A stretch of DNA of 64,000 bases from Lamellibrachia satsuma (GCA_033239005.1 BSQZ01000106.1:1291001-1355000); one strand, 5' to 3'; counted from the first letter of the stretch, positions 45,964 to 60,900 are shown. The notes: generated from the sequence alone by a model not told the origin. Numbers and translations: made by a program.

Positions 45964-48900
45964 TGAGCTGCATGGTTTAAGATATTACCATGCATGACAG
46001 TTCTTGATAAGTTATTTATGTGTATGTATGTGTGTGTTTACTTTGCGTTTATTATGTTTACACCCGTAGCCCTGGTGACCAGATCTTAGAAATTGGTGGG
46101 TTGAGCTTGGAGAATGTCAGTTTGGTGGATGCACAGCAGATATTGGCACAACTGCCTTCAGGACCTGTGATGGTGGTTCTGAGGAAGAGAGCTCTCCCGA
46201 TGGTGAGGAAGAAATGAACATATGATACACCAGTTTCTTTTCAAACGGTTCTCATGTGTGGCATGAATTGTGGGTGAAAATGTAATGTACATAGCCCAGT
46301 TTCACCTATGACATCTTTGCTCTAGTATCTTTTGCACAACAGCACACAATTACCCCATAAAGGATGAATGATCAAGTAATTTTAAATGCTGAAATCATCA
46401 AGCTCTTTAACAAAATAGTTATAAATATATATTTAATAAGAGTGTTAGGTGAAAGTTTGACAGATCTTTTATGATTGAAACTTAAGCACCTCCCACTGCA
46501 GTTGATTGACAGTTGAACAGAAACTGTCACGCCATCTAGTCTCTTCATGGGAATTATATTACATAAATCGTGTGGTCATATTTACATACAAAAATGAACA
46601 AACTTACAAAGTTCTTACAAGCTGGTCATTGTAACATTTTAGTTTTGCAGCACTATAACTGTCTTCTTTGTTCTTCTTGAACCAATGACACAGTGAGTTA
46701 ACACATTTAAAAAATGTGTACAACATGCCTGAATATTTTCGAACAATCTAAACTGAAACCTAGTAGCTGACTGGTTCAGTTAAAAAAAAATTATAATTGC
46801 AATAACAGCTGAGCAGAAATTTATCTGAGCAGAAATTTATCATAATGATTTCTGACTGTCAACAATTTAAAGAAATCATGGTCACAATGACCACAATATA
46901 TGGTACTAAGGCTGCCAGTAAATAACATAATCATTAACATTTACATAATGTGATTGGGTTGGTGCTGATTCTCAAATGTTGGTCACAATTGTTGATGTCC
47001 GCACATACTTACTGAATGTTGTAATTTTTTACAAATAACAATATAAAACTACAGTATCAAACCAAAGTCTATCTGATCATGATGATAAATTTACAGTCCC
47101 ACTCTGAGTGTTAAAATTATTTTTAGTTACCCAGCAAGGAGAGTGATCCACTGATAAAAGCATCAAGATTCACAGATGCCGAGGCTGATGATGAATGGGA
47201 TGACGATGATGACAAGGAACCAAAAACTTACAACGATGGTAAGTTATCTTGTTTTACTTGTGTGGTGAGTTAACGGGTTTGCTGTATGACTTTTGGGGGT
47301 GATCTCATGCGTTCGCAAAGTTAGAAAATGTATAGCATTACGTATCGGTGGATGGTGATTTAGTCGTCACCATGTCTCGTGGGACAAATAAACCCCAGCA
47401 ACAGTGGTGCCATCTAATGAGTGAAGCAGGTATTAATGCACCTTGACACTAATGTGGATATCAGAACGAGGCAGTGTCGTAGTGTCTTGTTAGCCATGTC
47501 TCGTCAGTTGAATCTGTTTATTGACATTTCCTGTGCTCTTTTTGTGTGTGTTTTAAATATATTTAATGTTAAAGTGACTAAATAGATGAGTAATATTGAA
47601 ACATTTTGTTATGGTTTATTATTAGTATATATATATATATATATATATATATAGGTAGGAGGCTGGCATGGCTGTTGGCTGTTCTTTTTTATTTGCTATA
47701 TGTGCATAATCTAATGTATTGGGGAGGTTGATTGACCCAATGCTACTCATGCGACTACCCTTTAGCATGTCTAACAATTTTATTTTTTATTTAAAAAAAG
47801 ATAAATATATGCATATTTCTGGTTCAAGATAACTTTGTTATTTTTATTAACAGTTAGATGATGGTATACACTTAAATGATGTTGCCTTGATATTAAGTTG
47901 ATTATCATGTTTCAAACTCAGTGTCAATTTCACCAACTGTGGTAGTTGGTAGTTAATACAGACTGTATGTGACTTTGTATGTAATACAGACTGTATGTGA
48001 TTTTGTATTTAATACAGACTTATGGGACTTTGTATTTAATACAGACTGTATGTGACTTTGTATTTAATACAGACTGTATGTGACTTTATATTTAATACAG
48101 ACTGTATGTGACTTTGTATTTAATACAGACTGTATGTGACTTTGTATTTAATACAGACTGTGTGCGACTTAGCAGAAAATTATGGGTGTCTGTGTTTAAT
48201 TTATTTGCATAATTACTGTTTATTTTCAGGGACCAACTCACAAATTGGCTATCCGTGTCCACAGAGAATAGCAGTGCCAGTAAGTTACACAGGATTATCT
48301 ATTATCATTGCATTTTTTAAATCGAAGTAAACATGCGAAAGCAAAGAAAAATACCAGTAATCCAGCTGAGCCATGGATTTCTCTGTCGAGTGACAGATGG
48401 AGATAAAAATCGAGGACCAGTATCGATGACAGCCTCACTCCAGACTTCAGGGACAAAGAGGAGAGAAACATTTTGTTGTCTAAGCAAGCAAATTTGGTTC
48501 CAGTAATCTGCCCCATGTGACTATGGACTGCAAGATTACATCAAATATGATATTAGAATATACATATATACACCCAGTTTAATGCATACTAATGTAACAA
48601 TGACGTAGAATAATTGCCATACTTGTAAACTTTTACAGTTTACCCATAACTCTTATAATTTTTTTTTTATTTGATTGCGCATAGGAGATTTTGTACATTT
48701 TGATACAGCATGTGCTTGTCAAGTGGTATGCAAATAACAGACGATCAATTAAAAAAAAATTCCAGAAGTGACTCTTGTGAATATTTTAGCTGTTCGCAGC
48801 TAGCTGCACCAAAGTCTAACAAGATAATCATGATAGTAATCATAGTAGCACAGGTGTGCACCACTCGTACAGGGTTAGCACGTATGATTTATCTTATTGC

Positions 48901-51900
48901 ATGGTTACAAAGTGTTTTGAAGAATGTTTTCCTGACCAGGATGTGCCACTTGTAGGACAACGCAAGGGTGAGGTGGAGCAAAGCCTACAGGATCAATACT
49001 GGGATGAAAGACTGGAAGACTAGGGATAAAGGTAGAATTAAAGGAGAGCATTCAATTTATACTGTGCCTCTCTGTGACAACTGCTACTCAGAGCGTGTTT
49101 AACTTTACCCCGACCAGACCTGTTCACACAAACACTATTTCAACTTCTATTGAAGCATCCAACCATTGCTGCTCGAAAGGTGTTCGTTCTTGTATTTCAT
49201 CACTGGAATCCCACCACTTTCTATAGCTAGATACTCATTTGTAAAGCGAGTGAACTGGAGCAATGTAGGGTGAAAAAAGTTTCCCAAGTTTTGAAATGGC
49301 AGCAAGAGAATTTGAACCTGGGTTCTCTTGATTGAGAGTCCAGTGTTTTAACCATTAAGCCACACATATTGCTGAACAGATGGATGAGCCAATGTATGGA
49401 TAGAAATGTCTAAGCACAGTACTGCACTACAATAATATTTTATACATTATATAGGCTCATTTGAGATCCTTGTGCTGTAGTTTTGAGGCTTGGGCAATTT
49501 GGTTTACTCCACAGTTCAGTCAGCTGTATAGATGAGTATCTGACAAAAGACTGATGGATATATGTAAACAATCTTCGCGCAATAACTGCATTGAGAAGTT
49601 GAGTTGATGTCGGAAGGAACAGTTCTGCCGGGGAGTGAAGTGTAAAGGAACAGGTCTGCCAGGGAGTGAAGTGTAAAGGAACAGGTCTGTCAGTGAGTGA
49701 AGTGTAAAGGAACAGGTCTGTCAGGGAGTGAAGTGTAAAGGAACAGGTTTATCAGGGAGTGAAGTGTAAAGGAACAGGTTTGTCAGGGAATGAAGTGTAA
49801 AGGAACATGTCTGCCAGGGAGTGAAGTGTAAAGGAACAGGTCTGCCAGGGGGTGAAGTGTAAAGGAACAGGTCTGCCAGGGGGTGAAGTGTAAAAGAACA
49901 GGTCTGCCAGGGAGTGAAGTGTAAAGGAACAGGTCTGGCAGGGAGTTAAGTGTAAAGGAACAGGTCTGTCAGGGAGTGAAGTGTAAAGGAACATGTCTGC
50001 CAGGGAGTGAAGTGTAAAGGAACAGGTCTGGCAGGGAGTGAAGTGTAAAGGAACAGGTCTGTCAGGGAGTGAAATGTAAAGGAACAGGTCTGCCAGGGAG
50101 TGAAGTGTAAAGGAACAGGTCTGTCAGGGAGTGAAGTGTAAAGGAACAGGTCTGTCAGGGAGTGAAGTGTAAAGGAACAGGTTTGTCAGGGAGTGAAGTG
50201 TAAAGGAACAGGTCTGCCAGGGAGTGAAGTGTAAAGGAACAGGTCTACCGGGGGTGAAGTGTAAAGGAACAGGTCTGCCGGGGAGTGAAGCGTAAAGGAA
50301 CAGGTCTGCCAGGGAGTGAAGTGTAAAGGAACAGGTCTGCCAGGGAGTGAAGTGTAAAGGAACAGGTCTGCTGGAGGTGAAGTGTGAAGGAACAGTTCTG
50401 CCAGGGAGTGAAGTGTAAAGGAACAGGTTTGTCAGGGAATGAAGTGTAAAGGAACATGTCTGCCATGGAGTGAAGTGTAAAGGAACAGGTCTGCCAGGGA
50501 GTGAAGTGTAAAGGAACAGGTCTGCCGGGGGTGAAGTGTAAAGGAACAGGTCTGCCAGGGAGTGAAGTGTAAAGGAACAGGTCTGTCAGGGAGTGAAGTG
50601 TAAAGGAACAGGTCTGTCAGGGAGTGAAGTGTAAAGGAACAGGTATGTTGGGGAGTGATGTGTAAAGGAACAGGTCTGCTGGGGGTGAAGTGTGGAGGAA
50701 CAGTTCTGCCAGGGGGTGAAGTGTGAAGGAACAGGTCTGCCGGGGGTGAAGTGTGGAGGAACAGTTCTGCCAGGGGGTGACGTGTGAAGTAATTTGAGCA
50801 GTCTCAAGGATTCGGTACCATGCTATATAAGAACTTATCTTGTTTAAACTTATGATTAAATTGTGATGAAACGCTTCTTTCAACATATCCAAAAGGTTGT
50901 TTACCTGTAAATCTTTTGCTTCATTAGTACTAATGACGTTGACATCCTGGGACACAAAAACGGATGTGTTGAAAGAAGTGTTTGGTCATGAAAATGAACT
51001 AGTCAGAGCAATGTTCAATAATAATTTAATTGGTTTTGTGAAAATGTTGATCTGCAGTGATTGTTGTATTGTAATTGATGCAGTTGTGAAGGTAAATATA
51101 TGACATTGAGGACTTCAATTGATTGCTTAGTTTATGTTAGCAGCCAAATACACATTGTTCTCTCAATAAGAAACCAATTATATTGAACAATTATTTCTCT
51201 ACTTACATTTTGATAAATTTATGTCATCATTTTAATCACACTGCCTATTCTGTAGTTGGGAATCTAACACCAATGGTGGTGCCATCCGTCATGTAATGAA
51301 AGAACTAACAACAGTGATAAATTTGTACAGGAAAAAGTTCTCTTTTTTAGGTTTTTTATCGACTCCGGCATGTTTTGATGCCAAATAAGTGAACGAAACA
51401 AAAAATAATAATGCATAAACACCTTGTCTCTCCAGCAGCACCCAGTGGGGGCAACGACAGTGGAGGAGATACGACCAGCAGGACTGAATCAGACATGTCA
51501 GTGACACGGACAACTTACAAGCAGAGACAGAGATGTAGCAGAAAAAAGCTTCACTTTAGTCTCGATGACATCACTCTGAGAGCACAGCCGAAGCAGACAT
51601 TTCCTTGGACGATCCGTCGCGGACGGGCTCGGAGGGAAAAGGATCCGGTTGCGGGAAGCAGAAGTCTGATGGATCTGTTTGGACAGCCGGACAAATCTTG
51701 GGTGATGGACAGATGGATGTGGGAGAGAGAAGATGTGGGAAGACTGAGATGTGATGGGGAGGATTCTCAGGTTACGCGGGAGGTAGGGGATGTGTCTTCC
51801 CATCCCGTAGGGGTAAAGAGTGAAGATGGGCATATTGAGGGGATCTGCCCAGCTGCGACAGAACCCAGGTATTCACTTGAGACAGTTGGAATTGAAGAGC

Positions 51901-54900
51901 CTGCCAGAAAAGCTGAGCCAAGTCAATACAGCATAGAAGATGAAGATATGCGAAGGTACATTGTTGAGAAGCTAAAAACAGAAATTCAAGAACTAAAAAT
52001 GAATGTACAGGAGCCTCAAGTAACAGAAATGCGGAATGAGATAGACACACTAGAAAGAGTTGGCGGTGGGTCTGAGCCGCTAAGAGTAGAAGAATATGCT
52101 GAGAGCAGATATGGACATGTTCTCATGAGAGCAGAACACACTGAGAACAGACATTTATTTAAGCCCTTGGTCACAGCAGAAGAGATTCAATCACAGAAAC
52201 TCGGAGCCTTGAAATTTAGAGATTCTGCAGAGAAAACCGCACAGATTGGGAAAGCTGTTGTAGCTGAGAGTGATGGAGATATAAAGATACGTGAGAACTT
52301 TCACCCAATGAGAAGCAATGATGGTACTACAAGAAGAGTAACATTTGAGCCATTGATAACCGAGGGAACTACTAAGAGGAGTTTGGAACAATCATCAGTA
52401 GAAGACTCTATGAGAAAGGCTCCACCTAAGCCACCAAGACATCAACGACTTGAAGCAGCAAAACAAGTTAAGGTGAATAATATAGCTGACCAATCTGAAG
52501 AGGAAACGCAGACTGTAGAAACTGTCGACGAGGTAGAGAATACCTTCCTGCAGAGAGATAATATGACAGATAGCTGGTTGTTCTCCATTCACCGACTGCC
52601 TGGGGAACCCCTTGGAATGGTGCTCAACATCGAGAGTTCAGGTGGAGAGATCGACCCCGTAGCTGCGGTCATAGTTCAGTATGTACAGCCAGGTGGCGCC
52701 ATAGAGAGGGCAGGCAATGGAACTCGGTCTATACACCCTGGTGACCGAATCCTCGAGATTAATGGGATGTGCCTGAGTGAGGTGTCGTACATGGAGACGG
52801 TAACTTTCTTTCACGAGATGCCGTTGCAGGTGACAATGAGGGTGGGCCAAGGTGTTTCCTCTGGGGACTGTGGTACCGCGGCTATGGTACCGACCAAGTC
52901 ACATATAGATGACATGTCACGAAGTAGTCAGAGGAATGATCCATCAGTGACAAATGAGATTAATTACAGTGACCCAGGCTGTGTGTCTTCATCAGATTCA
53001 TCAGAGGCAAAGCAAGCAAGTGAACCTGTGGGGGAACTTGCTACAAGGGAGGATGATAGAAGCTTTGAGGTTCAGCATACTGCAGGGAAAACTTTTGGTG
53101 AAAGCAAGGACACTGAAGCGTGCAACAAGGATGCTGAACTGCAGTGTGGATGTGAACAGATAACTGGAGGTGGTCGCTCAGAGAATGCATCTGAACAGGT
53201 GAAAAGAGTCACTTTTGTAGATGGTCATTCTAAGCAGATGAATATAGAGATTGGCCCAGTTGATGCATCTGAACAGATGAATACAGTCACTCAGGTAGAT
53301 GGTCATTCTAAGCAGAAGGATATAGTCACTGATGCACATGATGCATCTGAACAGATGAATGCAGCCTCGCGAGTTGATGGTCATTCTAGGCAGATGGATA
53401 TAGTCACTGGTGCACATGATGCATCTGAACAAATGAATGCAGCCTTGCGAGTTGATGGTCATTCTAGGCAGATGGATCTAGTCGCTGGTGCACATGATGC
53501 ATCTGAACAGGTGAAAAGAGTCACTTTTGTAGATGGTCATTCTAAGCAGATGGATATAGAGACTGGCCCAATTGATGCATCTGAACAGATGAATAGAGTC
53601 ACATGTGTAGATGGTCATTCTAAGCAGATGAATGCAGTCACTGGTGCAGATGATAGGTCCGAACAGATGAATACGGTCACTCGAGTTGATGGTCATCCTA
53701 AGCAGATGAACATAGTCACTGGTGCAGACGATGCATCTGAACAGATAAATACAGTCACATGGGTAGATGGTCATTCTAAGCAGATGAACGTAGTTACTGG
53801 TGCAGATGATAGATCTGAACAGATGAATACGGTCACTCGAGTTGATGGTCATCCTAAGCAGATGAACATAGTCACTGGGGCAGATGATGCATCTGAACAG
53901 ATAAATACAGTCACATGGGTAGATGGTCATTCTAAGCAGATGAACGTAGTTACTGGTGCAGATGATAGATCTGAACAGATGAATACGGTCACTCGAGTTG
54001 ATGGTCATCCTAAGCAGATGAACATAGTCACTGGGGCAGATGATGCATCTGAACAGATAAATACAGTCACATGGGTAGATGGTCATTCTAAGCAGATGGA
54101 CATAGTCATTGGTGCAGTTGATAGATCTGAACAGATGAATACAGTCAGTGGGGTAGATGATCATTCTAAGCAGATGGATGTAGTCAGTGGCCCAGACGAT
54201 GCTTCTGAACAGATGACTACAATCACATGGGTAGATGGTCATCCAAAACAGATGGACACAGTCAGTGGCCCAGATGATGCATCTGGACAGATGACCAAGA
54301 ATTCTTTGACAGACAAGTTGTCTGAACAGACAAACGAAGTTAATTTCTCAGATAAAAATATCAAACATATGAAACAAAAAGTGATTTGTTCTAAGCAGAT
54401 TACGCAAGACATTTGTTCAGTTGAAGATATCGGTGACACCGCTGATCTGAACAAGACATCTCGGCAGATGACTGATTGGTCAGACAAAACACTGGATTGT
54501 TGTGACAAAGACAGAACACTCGTTAGCACCCGTGTTCATTGTGACACTACCTGTGACTGCAGTGACATTGACGTAGATCAGACTCTAGTGCGGTGGGTAC
54601 AGATGCTCTACATTGTGGTTGCCGCCCAGCACATATTCAATACGTACGGCAACATCTGGCAGTGTCAAGGGGCTTTGACTACCAGCTGTGAAGCAAGGAC
54701 CAGCAACAGTCTGAGGTCTGATGAGAGAGTCAAGAGCGTAGTCCGACAGACGAATGGAACTGTAGTCATCGAATATGTAGGATTAGACATTGATGAAGCT
54801 TGTGACATATCTGACCAAGTGACAGTTAAGACTATGGAGAATTTGAGTGAAGTGCTTAGCTGTGATGTCAGAGCTGATGATGAAAGAATTGAGAGATTGA

Positions 54901-57900
54901 AGTGTGAAGTAGAAACTAGTCAAGCTCGGGTTGATGGTGGGAAAGATCAGATGATTGATGAAAGCATCCGGGGCTTGCAAGAAGCTGAACCACAAAACCT
55001 GGATGGCAAAGTGACAGCCCACAGTCTCGCTGAGAAAAAGACAGAACCGTTTGAGGGTCTGCCTGGTGCTGGGACAGTTGAGGGCCTGTCTGCTGTAGCT
55101 ACAGAACTGTGCAGTTTCCACGACTCACCACCTGTCTGGAAACCCATAGTACACATGAAGGCAAAGCACCAAAGAACATTTAACAGAATCCGTCGAAGAC
55201 GGGATGCAATCGCGGGATCGTCATCCTCTGACTCAGAAAACCCCAGCGAACTGTGGCAGTCTGGAGAACCCAGAATCCCAAGAGGGTTTGAGGGTCTGCA
55301 TGTGCACTTTAAGAAGCCTGCGGACAAGCCCCTGGGACTGAGCATTGTCAGGAGTTATGGGTCCACCAGTGCTTACTGCCAGGTGAGTACATGACTTTGT
55401 AGCTGCCCTTGACTTCCCAATCTAGAACTTTCCCTTGCCTAAACCTTCCCTGGGAAAGTTCTGGACTACCAGAGGTTCTCAAACCGGGACCATGGACACC
55501 TAGGGGCTGTCATATAGTTCCAGTGGTTTTTGACAAACATGCACAATTTTAAAATGGCACATTACTTGTGAAACACAAACCTGGGGGGGCCTTAGCCAAG
55601 GGGGAGAATATTTTGGAGGCCTTGAGCTGTGAATGTTTGGGAACCCCTGCCCTGTCCTGGAACTACTCCAAATGACTGGTGTTACTGTTACTATATCCTT
55701 GTCATTAGACAGAGTTTGTTGTAGATATAACAATAAGCATAATAGGAAACACGTACAGTTGAACACTGACATTATTATATTGTATGAACATTGCATAATT
55801 ATCGCATCAAAAACAATCTCGATAGATAGCTAGGCCTGATTTAGTTAGCAGGTTTCTTACTGTGGCATTCAAAACGATTGCAAATATGTTTGCTGCAGCA
55901 TTACCACATTTGATTTGTTTTCATTATCAGGTTTGATGTTGTTGTCTTAATTGAACCTTACATAGATGTGTCAATTATGTCACTAGCAGTGGTTGTGCGA
56001 AGCGAACTATCCTGTTTACGTGACTGCCAATGGGAATTCTGGATTAAGCCCTGTGAAAAATGAGCCCCTTTAGGTTACTTAGCATATTGTTACCACTGTT
56101 ATTTTGTCAAAATATTAAATCTGTCTCCTCTTTCCTTGTATACCAGTATCTAATATACAACATTATTTTTCTCGGCTACCATTGATTCTTTATGTGTCTG
56201 CCACATCATGGAAGATTTCCTGGCATTCTGAAATAAACACTTAAAATGTATTAATTGCTCTCAAATAACCACAGAGCCACGGAATAAATCTTTTGAAAAC
56301 AAAAACTAAACAGCTGGGGTGTAGTTACTATTTATGGCAGCAGGTGGCAGCATATGCTGATATGGCAATGCTGATATGGCATTGGTGGGAATACGCGTCT
56401 TTACTTGGTGCTTGTGTGAAGATGGGTGATGCCAAGTTCAGATTAGGCTATTTTCTGGACTGTTGGTGGAGCATTTTAGTGGCACCTAGAAATCAAATAA
56501 AAATGCCCAAAATGGGGAGATAAGTGAAATTTGGCCAGCTGAAATGTAACAAATTCCAATACACATTTATTTGTACAGAATGACAATACAAGTCCAGGTT
56601 AGAGTGAAACAGGCCAAATAACATTCAACCTGAAAACGATATACATCAACACATAATCACAGAAAGCATGCCGGCCCCAAATGGTATTTACACATAATGC
56701 GTAATGTACAATTTACTGACATATTATGCAGTCTAACAAACATTGCTACATATATTATTTAAATATCTCCAGCAGCCACCCAGTCGCACTGTTTCCGTGA
56801 GGATCACTCCGCATACTTACATTTTTTGATGCAAAAACTACAAACGCAGCAGTAGGCCTACTTTGGTGATATGATCAGCAGTGGTATGTCTGTCTTTGTT
56901 TATGCACAAACCTCAGTACCCAAGACTGAATCCTGCAAGTGGGTTCTCTGTAATTATAAATAAAATTATATATCTGTGTGTACTTGTTTCTTCATGCATG
57001 TGCGTGTATGCATGTGTGTTGGTGTGTGGACGTGCATGCATGCACGGATACATTCTTTCACTATATGTCTGCTTACGTTTGATCCATGTTAGTTATGTGC
57101 TGGCAATTCCTTTCAGGTTGTTGTTTCCCTGTATCAGAGGTATATTTGTCTCAAAAACAACACAACATGTAACTCAGAAATCACATTAACATCAACAAAT
57201 AGTTTACTATTGTGGTTCTCATCAAAAGCCCTCCAGGATCTGTGCAGTCACACCATAATTCATTTAAAATTAAAAACATTTTCATTATGCAACATTATGT
57301 GAAATAAAGTTCCATTTACAATCTATACATTTTACTTTCTAAGACAAAAAATATAGCTGAACAAACTGTTAACAATACAATGGGCAATGCAAAAGTTGAT
57401 GTCTACTATGGGACGGTAGACCCTACTAAAACCAAATTTGATATATATATTTATATACATTACAATACATTTCAACAAATGTGACAGTTTAGAATTTCAC
57501 ACTTGTTATCGTATGTGCCACCGCATGCGATAACCTGGCTTAAGTAGGAAAATCACGAACTGAGATATCAGAATTTTACATAGTTTCAGTTTTATATGTT
57601 TCCAACCAAAGTGAAACGTCAAATGGATGTAAAATCAAAACCGTTTCAGTTAACTAATTTATGTTTTTTGTATATTATGCATGAATTAATAGACTCAGTT
57701 AATACTGAAATCTTAATTTGTGACTTTTCCAACTTAAGCTGGGTTTTCTCATGCAGTGTCATATGATTGTTTGGGTATAAGCCACACATCGACTGGGCGT
57801 GTTATGAGTAGGATATCTCAGAGAATGACGACACATGGTGAATGCATAGCCAGCTGTTACAAATACCTACCTCAAATCAAATAAAGGAAGCCTACAGAAA

Positions 57901-60900
57901 TTGAAGTTTGCACAGGGCCCTTGTGACAATATTGATTTGAGATAACTTTGTGCCTGTAAGTGTTTTGTATAAAGCTGACACTACATAGTTGGTCTGGCGT
58001 GTATATTGCACCAGATTTGTTTGATAACTTATAAGTTGGGGTGTATTTTTAGCACATGTTCTAGTAACTGACACTGATTTGATAATGTTGATTTATATTC
58101 ACCCGTTGTGTATGGTTGAACTGAATACCTATGTATACCCGTTGTGTATGGTTGAACTGAATACCTATGTATACCCGTTGTGTATGGTTGAACTGAATAC
58201 CTATGTATACCCGTTGTGTATGGTTGAACTGAATACCTATGTATACCCGTTGTGTATGGTTGAACTGAATACCTATGTATACCCGTTGTGTATGGTTGAA
58301 CTGAATACCTATGTATACCCGTTGTGTATGGTTGAACTGAATACCTATGTATACCCGTTGTGTATGGTTGAACTGAATACCTATGTATACCCGTTGTGTA
58401 TGGTTGAACTGAATACCTATGTATACCATGATTGTCTATAGAGGATATGGAAATATGATAGCTATAGCTACATTAACAAATGATCGTGAGGAACTGATAC
58501 TTGTTACATTTATTTAATCAATCTAGCATATTGGTTGTTTTACAATAAATGGCGACAAGAGCAACCAGTAGATTTGAAAAATGAAAAATAAATTGAACTT
58601 AAACTTTTCTAGTGTACTTTGTGTTCAATGCGTTGTAGTATTAAGGGGAGACACCCCAGGTGAAATGTAATTTTTTTTAAATATTCAAAATGTGTTTCCA
58701 CTGTATTCTGATAGCTTTGTATATTTATTATGTATAGAGTTCACGTTTATAGCAATTATGTACCTCTAAATAACTTTTATTCATGTATAAAGCATGCTTC
58801 TTTCAAGTAATAAATCCCGGTTTTTAATTTTTGAAGGCCGTTTTCTCAAAAAACATGTTTTCTGCATTTGGAAAAAGAATATCTCTGTGAGCAATTATGC
58901 TATCCAAATAAGGTTTTGAATGTTGCATTTAGCATACTGCACAATGACCTGTGACATCTTAAAAATCATCAACAGTTTGAAAGATAAACCTGTATTTGTT
59001 GCCAAAATGAATGTTTTTTCCGCACTTTACAAAATTATTTAAAAAATAAAAGCTCGATTTTAGCAAATGCTCTGGTCATTGTACAGTAGAATGTGTATAG
59101 ACATGGATTTGCAATAATTATAATCATATATATGTTCAATAAAGAATGGCTGCGTTTCTAAGTTTTATTTGCTCAAAATGGTGGACATTTTGTTTGTTGC
59201 CATGGAAACGGGGGTGTGGCTGAAAAAAGTTAAATATATTTTTACTCAGTAAGACCCATTCTATACTTTTGGCAGAAAAAATGCACAATTTGCATAAATA
59301 AAAAAATTATCATATCTACCTACTGTGTGTGGCCTTAATTTCTCAATGTTACAATAAATTTTTAAGGATAACTTTGTCATATTATGTAAGATATATCTTT
59401 TTAAATTAGCCTACAGGTAATAACTTGAATATGTCAGTTTCCCTGTGTTTTTATTGATCAAGATATATTAATAATTTTTATGTTTTATGTATATATCCCA
59501 GGTATATATTTTATAGATGTATTATAATTGTATGTTTTATACTTTTTGATATTTATGATGTTTACAAACATATCAAACACAAGGCAGTCAACATTTCCAA
59601 TGCAGAAACATCTCAACCACAAGGCAGTCAGCAGCATTTTCAATGTACAATCATCTCAACCACAAGGCAGTCAGCAGCATTTTCAATGTACGAACATCTC
59701 AACCACAAGGCAGTCAGCAGCATTTCCAATGTACGAACATCTCAACCACAAGGCAGTCAGCAGCATTTCCAGTGTACGAACATCTCAACCACAAGGCAGT
59801 CAGCAGCATTTCCAATGTACAAACATCTCAACCACAAGGCAGTCTGCATTTCCAATGTACAAAAACATCTCAACAACTAGAAGTCAGCATTTCGAATGTT
59901 TTCCAATGCATAAACACCTCAACCATGAGGCAGTCGGCATTTCCAATGCACAAACACCTCAACTACAGGGCCGTCAGCATTTCCAATGCATGAACATCTC
60001 ACCAACAAGGCCATCAGCATGTCCTGTACACAAACATCTTAACCACAAAGCCAGGATAATTTATAAACCTCTCGACCACTATTTTGTCCATTTTCTTGTT
60101 TCAGTGACTTTATTTGCGATTTTTCCCTGTATCTTTATTTTTGTAACTTTATGTCCTTTGTGCTGTGTGCCAAATAACGTGCGCACAAGTGGATTGTGGG
60201 AACTGGTGCACGTCTGTTGAATAATAATATATAGTTCTTCTCTTTGAAAGAGTGTACATTCCTTGAAACCATCTCTAATACACTAAATGCATCTGTCAAA
60301 ATACTATAAATCATCTCACACAATGAGACGTCATTCCACAGACAGTGCATACAATCTTATCACATGTTACATTATCCATGCTTCAGGAACAATACATTAA
60401 CAGACAATGTTGCCTTGTCAGGGAGCCAGTGTGTGCGAGCGTGTACGATATAAATTCACCGAGTTCTAGAAAGCTTTGGAGCAGAGGTATCATTGCGGAA
60501 ACTAAAAAACCGCACAGCATTGTACTAAGAAATCCTCCATGGTGATACGTCTAACACACCATGTCACTTTAGATCTACCTGGGCACACAAGCATAGAGTT
60601 ACATTGTGCCCCTGTGCTGGCAGCCCAAGCATTGTCTCCTGTGACAGATGGAGAAAGTCAGACGTGGTTCATTAGATGGTGCAGGTTACAGGACTGCATA
60701 CATGCAGAAGCTGTGTCAATTACAGTTATTTGTGTGAAGCTGTAAATATCAACTACATGACTGCTATCAGCTTGTAAGTTGGTACCAGACTGTGTGATAT
60801 TTATACTGAAGAAAGCTAAGTTACCTTTCAGAGTCTCTTTGTATGCTCGACAGTTCATTGTGATGCTAAAGAAGTGACCAAGAGGGTCGCAACAACTCTG

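Noticed and set aside
51411..51435. ATG at 51,411 as start of the large PDZ exon
   Set aside because: It lies before a good splice acceptor and a phase-compatible exon chain exists upstream. It stays possible only for an alternative transcript.
53478..54242. Minus-strand frame of 254 codons rich in Cys, His and Leu
   Set aside because: Mirror of the 78-bp coding repeat on the plus strand, which continues in frame with PDZ domains.
58061..58441. Open frames of about 120 codons on both strands with perfect 12-residue repeats
   Set aside because: Direct result of nine identical 36-bp units in an intron.
59528..60220. 230-codon plus-strand frame with ending membrane-like segment
   Set aside because: Mostly the 43-bp minisatellite. 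The hydrophobic end is AT-rich intron sequence and no splice sites link it to the PDZ exons.
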